The position numbers and the translations under genes are program-made. Below, piece after piece: positions 17,633-25,164 of a stretch of 64,000 nt of DNA. The DNA is from Streptomyces sp. GQFP (GTDB taxonomy: Bacteria > Actinomycetota > Actinomycetes > Streptomycetales > Streptomycetaceae). The stretch lies in NCBI RefSeq assembly GCF_021545335.1, contig NZ_CP089312.1, forward strand, positions 7,316,001 through 7,380,000, written 5' to 3'. Positions within the stretch are counted from its first letter, which is position 1, and each line of letters opens with the position of its first letter. Below the pieces are notes generated by a model, which did not search any database, was not told where the DNA came from, and was given only the letters and a program-made list of their open reading frames with translations.

Positions 17633-17670
17633 TCGGGCAGGGCCCATCCGGCCTGTCCCACATCTCAGAC

Positions 17671-17701
17671 CCGGTGCCGGCGCCCCACGGCCCGGCACCG
17701 G
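17671..17701 (+). terminator. Perfect 10-bp hairpin after the candidate precursor
   Basis: CCGGTGCCGG (17671-17680) pairs perfectly with CCGGCACCGG (17692-17701) around an 11-base loop. There is no U-run after it, so it is more likely a leaky terminator or mRNA-stabilising stem than a full stop. It lies 39 bases after the 58-residue peptide gene and 27 bases before the HExxH gene. Such stems commonly let a precursor be made in excess over its enzymes. Confidence 0.6.
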
Positions 17702-17727
17702 GGCCCGCTGCCAAGGAGCCTCCCGAC

Positions 17728-18639
17728 ATGAACGACATCGCCGCCGCCCTCGACCTGGACGCCATCACCACCCACCGCCGCGAACGCACCGCCGCCGCGC
17801 TGACCCTGCTCCACCCCGGTTCCGTCACACCGCCGGACGACGAGGCGCTGCCCCTGGCCTACGCACTGGCACACCACCGGCTCGAAGGTGCCGAGAACGC
17901 CGCCCGCCACCGCGACACAACCACCCTCGACTGGTACCGCAACACGGCCGGGCCCACCCTGGCCCGCCTGGCCCACTCCTCCCGCCTCGGCCCGCGCATC
18001 GTGATCGCCCCGAACAAGGACGAGATGATCCACGGCCCGCACTCCGACACCCCGTACTACGTCCTCGGCCCCGACACGACCAGCGCCGCCGAGTCCCTGG
18101 CCGTACTGACCGACGATGCCTTCGGCCACGTCACTGTCACCGGCCTCGAGGCTCTCGTCGCAGCGCACGCCGCCGTCATCTGCCTTACCGGCCGACGCCG
18201 CCCCGACCAGACCCTGCGCAGCTTCGCCATCACCCGGCTCCCGGCGACCGTCTTCACCGACCACACCGGAGACGCTACGGTGCTGGGCCGCGATCTCGTC
18301 CACGAAGCCGCCCACAACTGGCTCAACGACGCCCTCGCCGCGCTCCACATCACCATCCCCGACGACGAGACGTACTTCTCCCCGTGGCGCGGCACCCAGC
18401 GGCCCGCGTACGGGTTCCTCCACGCCTGCTTCGCCTTCCCCCTCACGATGATCTACGCCACCCGGGCCCGGCCCGGCGCCACCGGGGCCGCAACCGCCGT
18501 CCTCGTCGACCACGAACGCCAACAGCGGCCCCATCTGGCCGCCGCCCAGGAGGACTTCACCCGCGCCGTGAAGCTGATTCCCGACCCCGGGCTGCGTGAA
18601 CGGCTCGACACCGTCTTCCAGCACGCCCGCACACTCTGA
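17728..18639 (+). CDS. HExxH-motif protein, probable 2OG-dependent peptide hydroxylase-like
   Basis: 303 residues from an ATG behind AAGGAG. The hallmark is DLVHEAAHNWLND (HEAAH at about 192-196), followed by a helical YGFLHACFAF segment with His about 232. This is the pattern of the HEXXH-motif proteins associated with RiPP clusters, including radical SAM/FxsB-type systems; some members are described as 2-oxoglutarate-dependent peptide beta-hydroxylases rather than proteases. Its position directly after the candidate precursor and the 2OG-oxygenase fits peptide modification. A Zn peptidase role cannot be excluded. Confidence 0.75.
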   Translation: MNDIAAALDLDAITTHRRERTAAALTLLHPGSVTPPDDEALPLAYALAHHRLEGAENAARHRDTTTLDWYRNTAGPTLARLAHSSRLGPRIVIAPNKDEMIHGPHSDTPYYVLGPDTTSAAESLAVLTDDAFGHVTVTGLEALVAAHAAVICLTGRRRPDQTLRSFAITRLPATVFTDHTGDATVLGRDLVHEAAHNWLNDALAALHITIPDDETYFSPWRGTQRPAYGFLHACFAFPLTMIYATRARPGATGAATAVLVDHERQQRPHLAAAQEDFTRAVKLIPDPGLRERLDTVFQHARTL

Positions 18640-18743
18640 ACCACCCGCAGACCGCAGGGACTTCAAGAATCCGCCGGCCCAGAACACACTCAGCCGCCAC
18701 TGTCCAGGCCGGCAGCTTCACACACCACATCGGGAGCCCGACG

Positions 18744-19349
18744 TTGGAAAACTTCTTCACCCCCACGAAGATCTGGAAGGACGGAGGCCCCTTCCCACAC
18801 GTCCTCGTGCTCCTCGGTGAATACCCCGAGTTCCGCGAGTACGCCCGCGCCCACCATGACCTGCTATCCGAGTACAGCGAGCAGCTCGGCGTGATCCCCG
18901 AGCAGTGGCTGCACTCCACGGTCCAGGGCATCCACCACGCCCTCGACGCCAAGCAGATGGCTCAGTTCCGCAGCGCCCTGCACGACGAACTCGCCGGTAT
19001 GCAGCCGTTCCAGGTCCAGCTCGGACCGGTATGGCCCGGCATCACCGCCGTGACGGTCGCGGTCTACCCGGAGGACGGGATGGCCGCACTCAACTATCGG
19101 GTCCGGACCGCGGCCGAGAAGGTGCCGGGTATCTCTCTGCGAGGAAAGGAAGCCAGATTCTGGGCTCACGCATCCTTGACCTATGCCCGTGCGGACTTCT
19201 CCAGCCGGGACCTGAACCGGGCACTGCGGGCGCTACGGCCCCCACGCGTGAACATCACGATCGACCGCGTCCACTTCGTCAACCAATACCAGCACCCTGA
19301 CCGTGGCTACTACACCTGGGACGTTGTCGAAGAGGTCCAGCTCGGCTAA
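18744..19349 (+). CDS. 2H phosphoesterase / 2'-5' RNA ligase-like protein
   Basis: 201 residues from a TTG. Two HxS/T-type motifs about 84 residues apart, WLHSTVQGI and WAHASLTYA, match the paired catalytic histidines of the 2H phosphoesterase superfamily (LigT, cyclic phosphodiesterases). Such enzymes open or form cyclic phosphates and 2'-5' bonds. It lies 104 bases after the HExxH gene, so operon membership is likely but not certain. With the kinase-like, NUDIX and nucleotidyltransferase genes it adds to the nucleotide-handling content of this operon. Confidence 0.78.
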   Translation: MENFFTPTKIWKDGGPFPHVLVLLGEYPEFREYARAHHDLLSEYSEQLGVIPEQWLHSTVQGIHHALDAKQMAQFRSALHDELAGMQPFQVQLGPVWPGITAVTVAVYPEDGMAALNYRVRTAAEKVPGISLRGKEARFWAHASLTYARADFSSRDLNRALRALRPPRVNITIDRVHFVNQYQHPDRGYYTWDVVEEVQLG

Positions 19350-19666
19350 GCACTCGGGGTGTCCGTAGTCCGGGAGCCGGCACGGATGACGGACCGGGCG
19401 GCGACGTCAGCGGCGTATCCCATCCAGTCACCGCCGCTCGCGCGCTGCCAGGCGACGGCCACGCTGCACCAGCGGTTCGACGGCTCACAGGACTTGGCCG
19501 CCCGGAGCTCCGCGACTCCGGTCGCGTCAGTGGCAACCTGCGCAGGCCCAGGCGCTATCACCGCGGGCTGCTGCAGAGCATGTATCTCTCGGCGACGGTC
19601 AGCATCACAACCTGTCCCGCCTCCAAGAACTACTGCCAACGCAAGCGCAGCGAGGGGAAAGGGCAC
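19346..19666 (-). CDS. Possible small exported or lipoprotein, 106 residues
   Basis: The frame from a GTG at 19666 begins with a hydrophobic stretch (PFPLAALALAVVLGGGTGC) that could be a signal peptide ending in a weak lipobox-like GTGC. The rest includes a Cys pair (KSCEPSNRWCSVAVAW) and ends in a charged tail. The upstream codons stay open and add positive residues (ELKRGLL) before the hydrophobic stretch, so the start may lie further upstream. No family recognised and no convincing ribosome site. It overlaps the 2H-phosphoesterase stop by four bases, convergently. Confidence 0.4.
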   Translation of the reverse strand: MPFPLAALALAVVLGGGTGCDADRRREIHALQQPAVIAPGPAQVATDATGVAELRAAKSCEPSNRWCSVAVAWQRASGGDWMGYAADVAARSVIRAGSRTTDTPSA

Positions 19667-19721
19667 AAGCAGGCCCCGCTTGAGCTCGCGCGCCGACGCC
19701 TCAACGTCCTGTGGGCGATGG

Positions 19722-22064
19722 TCACGCCCTTTTCGCCGGGAACTCCATTCCGAGGGCCACCAGCTGCTGATGCCGCTCCGGCTTGAGTTTGCCGCGCCGG
19801 TACTTCTGGACGCAGGTGTTCATCCAGCTGCGTGGGCGAAGGAGGATCGGCTTCTCGATGATGTAGCTGCCCGGGATGTTCAGGTGCCCGTGCCGGGACT
19901 TGAACTCGGCGACTGCTTTGATGTGCAGGTCCCAGCGGTACTGCAGCGAGTCCCAGATAAAACCTATGCGGTCGAGTGCCTTGTGCTGCTCGGGAGTCAG
20001 GCGGTCCGGGTGGGAGCGGAAGCTGGAGACCTGCTGACCGATGTTCCGACCGCGCAGGGCATACGTCTGGGGTATGTCGAGGTGGCCGTTCCAGATCATG
20101 AACTCGCGGCAATCTGAGACGAATTGATTCCAGACGTACTCTGCCCTGTCCCAGATGAATCCCTCCGCGTTGAGCGCCTTGACCTTGGCCTCTGGAACTT
20201 GGCCGTTGCTGTAGGAAGTGCGCAGAGTGGCGCATATATTGCCGAGCGTGTAATCGCGGTCTCCCCTCTTGGCTGTGTAGGTCTTCGGGACGTCCAGGTG
20301 GCCATAGTCCTTCTTGAATTCCCTCAACTCGTGGATCAGTTCCTGCAGTTTCTGTTCGGGAACTGACCACGTCATCCCGACGGCCTCCCACTCCTCGATC
20401 TGGGAAGGAGAGAGCTTTCCCAGCTGGTGCAGTTTGCGCAGGTAGGCGACCCAACGGCCCAGGCCCAGTCCGGTGGAAGTGCGGTAGTCGTCCTGGACAC
20501 GGAGGTCGCCGTGTTCGCCCCGGTAGATTTCGGCGGCCTGGAGGTATTCGGGCCAGACGGTGGTGGCCGCGCGTACGGTGCGCACGGTGATGGCGTCTGC
20601 GAAGTCCGGAGGGACGGGAATACCGGTGACGGAGAGCCAGTCGGGCAGCTTGCTCTCGGTGCCGGCACCGAGGCGGACCCTTCCCTCAGCGGTGGGGGTG
20701 GCCAGGGACCGTCGGGCGGTTTCGAGCTGCCGCTGCAGCGTCTCGTCGTGCGAGGCGAGGGCCCGGACCGTCTGCCAGACCGGGCCGAACGGGGTGGAAC
20801 TCAGCGCGGATTCGGGGTCCTGGTCCTCCTGGAGGAAGACCGGCACCACGATGGTCGCTGTCTTGGGTTGACTGCGGTCGCTGAGCCGCATGGCCCGACC
20901 GGTCCCCTGGATGGTTTCGATCGTGCTGCGCGGGCTGAGGAAGCAGACGGCGTCCACGGCGGGGACGTCGACTCCTTCAGACAGAACGCGGGCGTTGGAG
21001 ACGACGACCAGGCCGTCTTCCTGCCCGGCGAGCCTGTCCAGCGCCCTTCGCCGCTCCGCGGTTGTTTGGCGGCCGTGGACGTGCTCGGCCGCCAAAGCCG
21101 TAGGGCGCTGGTCGGGGGGCAGAAGGGCGTGGGCGTGGGGCAGGGTCGTGGCGAACCATTTCGCCTCGGCGATGGTGCCGTGATAGGTGATCATGCGGCG
21201 GATGCCGTGTTCGTGGGCGGCGCGCAGCACAGCGAGTTGCTTGGCAAGCATGGGGGCCGCTACGGCGGTCCTGCCGATGCGCAGGAAGGCGTCGTCCCGG
21301 CCGAGCAGTTGATGGGCCTCGATGCTGGTGACGACGGGGACCACAAGGCGGTAGCGGGCCAGCAGGCCGAGGTCGATGGCGGTCGCGAAGGGCAGCCGGT
21401 AGGCGACCGGACCGTACAGGCGCTCGTCCGCCATGCTGATGACGTCGTCGCCCTCGTTGTCGAGGATCCGGGGAGTGGCGGTGAGATACAGGCGGCGGCG
21501 CGCCGTGATGATGTGGTCGTAGTGGATGGCCGCCCAGGCTTTTCCTGCGGTGCCTGCGGTGCGGTGGGCTTCGTCGATCACGGCGATGGCTGGCGGAGCC
21601 ATGCGGTACCGAGCCTGGGCCTGGGCCAGGATGTGGAGACTGGCGTAGGTACACGCGACGGTGACTGCACCAGGGCCTGCGGCGAGATCTGCTAACTGGG
21701 CAGCGTCGTTGGCGACTTGCGTGTCGGTGCCAGCGAGTTCGCCTTGCAATCCGGTGCGTTGGGCGGAGAGGACCTCGCTGTCCGAGCAGACCGCGATGAC
21801 GCGCCCCAGCCGGTGCCGACCGAGTTGACGTGCCCATTCCGTCATCGTCTGCCGGACCAGTTCCAGGGTGGGAACGACCACCAGGCGGCGTTGGGAACCG
21901 GCATCGGCGACCCGGCCCGCGACTTCCGCGCCTACCCGTGTCTTGCCTGTCCCGCACGCCATCACGGCGGTGACCCGGCTGGAGTCGATCAGGCTTTTGG
22001 AGAGGGTTTCCACTGCTTCCTGCTGGTGTGCGAACAGCGGTGTAGGGGTCTTGAGCGGGTCCAC
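19722..22064 (-). CDS. DEAD/DEAH-box helicase with C-terminal helicase-associated repeats
   Basis: 780 residues from a GTG behind GAGGAAA; a 61-codon upstream extension is proline/arginine-rich and rejected. Superfamily 2 motifs are VMACGTGKTRVG (Walker A), AVIDEAHRTAG (DEAH), LYLTATPRI (motif III) and STIETIQGTGRAMRLS (motif VI). From about residue 500 there are about four helicase-associated (HA) repeats of 65-70 residues, such as EFKKDYGHLDVPKTY, EFMIWNGHLDIPQTY and EFKSRHGHLNIPGSY. Helicases with HA tails are frequent on Streptomyces chromosome arms and linear plasmids. Precise role unknown. Confidence 0.92.
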   Translation of the reverse strand: MDPLKTPTPLFAHQQEAVETLSKSLIDSSRVTAVMACGTGKTRVGAEVAGRVADAGSQRRLVVVPTLELVRQTMTEWARQLGRHRLGRVIAVCSDSEVLSAQRTGLQGELAGTDTQVANDAAQLADLAAGPGAVTVACTYASLHILAQAQARYRMAPPAIAVIDEAHRTAGTAGKAWAAIHYDHIITARRRLYLTATPRILDNEGDDVISMADERLYGPVAYRLPFATAIDLGLLARYRLVVPVVTSIEAHQLLGRDDAFLRIGRTAVAAPMLAKQLAVLRAAHEHGIRRMITYHGTIAEAKWFATTLPHAHALLPPDQRPTALAAEHVHGRQTTAERRRALDRLAGQEDGLVVVSNARVLSEGVDVPAVDAVCFLSPRSTIETIQGTGRAMRLSDRSQPKTATIVVPVFLQEDQDPESALSSTPFGPVWQTVRALASHDETLQRQLETARRSLATPTAEGRVRLGAGTESKLPDWLSVTGIPVPPDFADAITVRTVRAATTVWPEYLQAAEIYRGEHGDLRVQDDYRTSTGLGLGRWVAYLRKLHQLGKLSPSQIEEWEAVGMTWSVPEQKLQELIHELREFKKDYGHLDVPKTYTAKRGDRDYTLGNICATLRTSYSNGQVPEAKVKALNAEGFIWDRAEYVWNQFVSDCREFMIWNGHLDIPQTYALRGRNIGQQVSSFRSHPDRLTPEQHKALDRIGFIWDSLQYRWDLHIKAVAEFKSRHGHLNIPGSYIIEKPILLRPRSWMNTCVQKYRRGKLKPERHQQLVALGMEFPAKRA

Positions 22065-22215
22065 TATCGGTCGTTTCCTCGGTTGTGTGGGAGACGGGTC
22101 GGAAGAGGCTCGTTCAGCGGTGAAGGGCGCCGCCCGCCACCGGGGCTGCGTCCATCGAGCGCCGGACGAGGGTTTGGGCCCGGAGGAGCCCGATTTCGTG
22201 CCGCGGGCGGCCGGG

Positions 22216-23109
22216 TTACGCGGCGGTGGTGAGGATGCCGTGCACACAGGAGAGGTCGAAGGTGGCGATGACGAGGGCGTGGTCGGTCACCCGTCGGACG
22301 TCCTCGCTGTCGATGACCTCGACGCGCCGGAGGGCCGGCGCCCAGTCGGGCGTGGCGACTAGCCAGTCGATGCGTTGCGGCGGTCCCTGGTCCGTGCGCT
22401 TGAGGCTGGCGGTGGGGGCCAGGGCTCCGGGCTGCCGGAGAACGGTGCCGGCGTGGTGAGCGAGGTCGGTGAAGACTGCCTTCGGGCCGCCGGTGAGGAT
22501 CTCGCTCGGGCGGGTGTCGCTTACGCGTACACCGTTTCGCTCGATGGTGCGGTGCTGGAAGTGGACGGGGTCCTCGACCTCCGCCCAGACCAGCGGTTTG
22601 CTGACCTCGTCGGCGGTGCGATGGGGGTAGCTGTTGCCGTCCATGCCCATCAGTGCGGTGCGTCCGTGGTCGGCCAGGGTGGTGAGTCGACGGGCCTCGG
22701 TGGCGCGCAGGTCGGGATCGAAGTGGCACAGGTGGCCGGATGCCAGATGAAGTGTCCTGGGGCAGCCCTTGAGGCGCACCTGAACGTGGCAGATCGCCTT
22801 CCACGGCAGATCGTGATCGGTTTGGGCGACGATCTCGAACAGATGCGGATCGACCATCACACCGGTCGGATTGCGGCTGCGGCCTTCGCGTGGGGCGACC
22901 ATGAACGGGAACAGGCCGCCGAGCGCGGTCGCCTCCTCGTACAGGGCGCGTTTGCCGTGGTCCCAGGCCCCGGTGAGTTCCTGGCGGAAGACGATGTGCG
23001 GCTTGTAGGAGGCGAGGATGCGGTGCGCCAGACGACGCATCGGGCCACTGCCTCCATTGTGATCAAGGTTCCAGCAGGCAACACGCAGTTCAGTGCAGTC
23101 GCAGGTCAA
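22216..23109 (-). CDS. Endonuclease/exonuclease/phosphatase-family protein
   Basis: 297 residues from a TTG with AAGGAGACCTG upstream. Family landmarks are LRVACWNLDHNGG (Asn of the metal site), IVFRQELTG (catalytic Glu), LASGHLCHFD, LMGMDGNSYP (the DxN motif) and RRVTDHALVIATF with the SDH-like TDH His. All the metal-dependent phosphodiesterase residues look intact. A second, longer paralogue lies immediately upstream on the same strand, and two decayed relatives lie further upstream. Whether these act on DNA, RNA or small phosphodiesters cannot be told. Confidence 0.85.
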   Translation of the reverse strand: MTCDCTELRVACWNLDHNGGSGPMRRLAHRILASYKPHIVFRQELTGAWDHGKRALYEEATALGGLFPFMVAPREGRSRNPTGVMVDPHLFEIVAQTDHDLPWKAICHVQVRLKGCPRTLHLASGHLCHFDPDLRATEARRLTTLADHGRTALMGMDGNSYPHRTADEVSKPLVWAEVEDPVHFQHRTIERNGVRVSDTRPSEILTGGPKAVFTDLAHHAGTVLRQPGALAPTASLKRTDQGPPQRIDWLVATPDWAPALRRVEVIDSEDVRRVTDHALVIATFDLSCVHGILTTAA

Positions 23110-23176
23110 CAGGTCTCCTTCATATGGTTTGAGCAGGGTGTGCGCAGGGCGCGCAGATCGACGCGTCGCGTGTTGA

Positions 23177-23191
23177 AGCCGCTAGGCGGCT
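23177..23191 (-). terminator. Small hairpin between two EEP-family genes
   Basis: AGCCGC and GCGGCT pair around a TAG loop, 15 bases downstream of the 23207-24139 gene's stop. It has no U-tract. It may reduce read-through into the next EEP gene. Confidence 0.35.
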
Positions 23192-23206
23192 GGCGGGGTC
23201 GGCGCG

Positions 23207-24139
23207 TCAGGCCGCGAGGCCGAAGCGGGCGCGGTAGATCTCGACAACGGCGTCGAGGTCGTACGTCACGATCACGGTGTGGTGATCGGACAGGCCCTTC
23301 ATATCGACGACCTCGACACGCACAACGGCGGGCAGCAGGAAGTCGGTGCTGAAGACGCGGTCGACCCGGTGGGCCGGCCCGTGGCTCGCCGAGGCGTCCA
23401 CGGTGGGCGCGACGGCGGCCAGACCGGGACCGCCGGGCAGGAGGGCGTTGTGGCGGGCGGCGTCCTCCAGATGGGCGGTCAGCAGGGTCCGGTCCGGGCG
23501 GGAGTCCATCACCCGATGTCCGGGCGACGTCTCGTAGCTGCGGTGCGCCCGGTGCTGCGGATCCTTGATCTCCGCGAGGGTGGGGATGGGCAGCTCTCCG
23601 GGAACGAGGCGGTCGGGCTCGACGTAGCTGTTGCAGTCCATGCCGACGGCGAGGACCGGCAGTTTCCGTTCCACCTCGCCGTCTGGAGTGGGGTAGATCT
23701 CGACCTTGTCGGCGAACCGGGTGACGTCGTCGGCCTGGATCGACCTGAGTGCTGGGGAGTTGTAGGACAGGTGTACACAGGCCGCCACCAGGTCGATGTC
23801 GTCGGTGCCGCGCACCCGGAGGGTCATCGCGGTGGGCGGCATCAGCCAGTTCGGCCAGTCGGTGTCCCACAGCATGACCTGTTCGAAGACCTCCGGGTCG
23901 TAGTAGAGCGCGGTGGCCGACTTGGGGCCCAGGTCCCCTTCAAGGCCCCCGAGGATGCGCTTGGAGGCGTTGAACAGCTTGTTGCCGCTTCCTTGGGGGG
24001 CGTGACCGGGGTTCTCCTGCCTGCACAGGATCGTCGGGCGTAGCTGCGCCAGCCGCTGGTGCATGGCGAGCCACTTCTTGTAGTCGCCGCCGCCGTTGCG
24101 TTCGAAGTTGCAGCTGACGACGGTGATGTGCCGAGGCAT
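23207..24139 (-). CDS. Endonuclease/exonuclease/phosphatase-family protein
   Basis: 310 residues from an ATG behind AAGGAAGG. It keeps the family motifs: ITVVSCNFERNGGGDYKKW, TILCRQENPGHA, AACVHLSYN, AVGMDCNSYV (DxN) and GLSDHHTVIVTYDL (the SDH motif). It shares layout with the downstream paralogue (GMD-NSY, DSRP) but is diverged. An internal part of this gene is duplicated as a broken copy just upstream, at about 24274-24588, and its N-terminal part resembles a further remnant near 28.8 kb. The repeated copies suggest local duplication and decay. Confidence 0.87.
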   Translation of the reverse strand: MPRHITVVSCNFERNGGGDYKKWLAMHQRLAQLRPTILCRQENPGHAPQGSGNKLFNASKRILGGLEGDLGPKSATALYYDPEVFEQVMLWDTDWPNWLMPPTAMTLRVRGTDDIDLVAACVHLSYNSPALRSIQADDVTRFADKVEIYPTPDGEVERKLPVLAVGMDCNSYVEPDRLVPGELPIPTLAEIKDPQHRAHRSYETSPGHRVMDSRPDRTLLTAHLEDAARHNALLPGGPGLAAVAPTVDASASHGPAHRVDRVFSTDFLLPAVVRVEVVDMKGLSDHHTVIVTYDLDAVVEIYRARFGLAA

Positions 24140-24273
24140 GGTCGTGGCCTTCCTTGGAGGTGCTGGCGGGGTGCGGAGCCGGGGTCGATTAGGGCGGTGC
24201 GGGCCATGACGGTCCTTGCCGCCATCAGTCGGCGATGGGAGTGGCAGGAGCGGCCTTTGGCGCGGTGCGGCAT

Positions 24274-24588
24274 GCGGTCGGGGTCGACGTAGCTGTCGCA
24301 GTCCATGCCGACGGCGAGGACCGGCAGCGTCCGTCCCACCCATCCGTCGGGGGCCCGGCAGATCCCGACCTTGTCGGCGAACCGGGTGACGTCGTCGGCC
24401 TGGGCCGACCTGAGCGGTGGGGAGTCGTAGGACAGGTGTGCACAGGCCGCCACCAGGCCGATGTTGGCGGTGCCGCGCACCCGGAGGGCCATCGCGGTGG
24501 GCGGTGTCAGCCAGTTCGGCCAGTCGGTGTCCCACAGCGTGACCTGTTCGAAGACCTCCGGGTCGTCATGGAGCGCGGTGCACGGCTT
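24274..24588 (-). pseudogene. Broken duplicate of the adjacent EEP gene (internal fragment)
   Basis: About 105 codons here read DPEVFEQVTLWDTDWPNWL, DDVTRFADKVGICRAPDG and LAVGMDCDSYVDPDR, nearly the same as residues in the middle of the 23207-24139 protein. There is no start, no N-terminal catalytic Glu region, no SDH motif, and the DxN asparagine is Asp. The frame stays open, but the flanking sequence is not homologous. This is a gene fragment left by duplication; it is unlikely to make a working enzyme. Confidence 0.82.
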
Positions 24589-24616
24589 CGGGCGGAGGAC
24601 CTGCGGTTGGCTGGGT

Positions 24617-25132
24617 TCAGGGAAAGGGTCCCGCGGTGTCGGGCCGGCTGGTGACGGTCTGGCCCGCCTGCCAGGAGGGGAAGGTGGGCAGGATGTCACC
24701 GGTTGCGTCCTGGTAGGCGGTGTCCACCAGGGTGTGGAAGCGGTGGGCGTACCCCTCGCCGACCGCCTGGGCACGTGAGTCCCGTACGCCGGTCCACCAC
24801 TTCTGGCCGCCGGGGGTGGCGAACAGGGCGAGTGCCGCGCCGTGGACGCCGTCCGCGGAGAGAACACCGACGCGGAACATTGCCTCCCAGGCCGAGACCC
24901 ACGCGTTGCGGTGGAGGTGGAGGCGTCGTTCGGCCGGCTCCAGTGGGTCGAGGCTTCCCCAGATGGCGCGGAGGCCGGGGCGTTCGACCTGTGCGGCGAG
25001 GAGGCGCTGGTGGAGGTGTGCGGCTTCCAGGACGGTTCGGTCGCGGTGGCGGCGGTGGGTGAGGACCATGTGGGTGATGGCGGTGCCGGCGAGGGCGACC
25101 AGTGCGGCGCTCGTCAAACGGCTGCTGCGCAT
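24617..25132 (-). CDS. DUF6082-family membrane-anchored protein
   Basis: 171 residues from an ATG. A short basic start and one membrane segment (LTSAALVALAGTAITHMVL) are followed by a cytosolic part with HLHQRLLAAQVERPGLRAIW, RLHLHRNAWVSAWEAMFRVG and GGQKWWTGVRDSRAQAVG. These are features of the DUF6082 family, which is widespread in Streptomyces and lacks a known function. It sits 32 bases downstream of the RelE-like/DUF5753 gene and is probably in the same operon. Confidence 0.78.
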   Translation of the reverse strand: MRSSRLTSAALVALAGTAITHMVLTHRRHRDRTVLEAAHLHQRLLAAQVERPGLRAIWGSLDPLEPAERRLHLHRNAWVSAWEAMFRVGVLSADGVHGAALALFATPGGQKWWTGVRDSRAQAVGEGYAHRFHTLVDTAYQDATGDILPTFPSWQAGQTVTSRPDTAGPFP

Positions 25133-25164
25133 AAGGGAGTTGGTTTCCTTCCTGGTGGTGGAGA

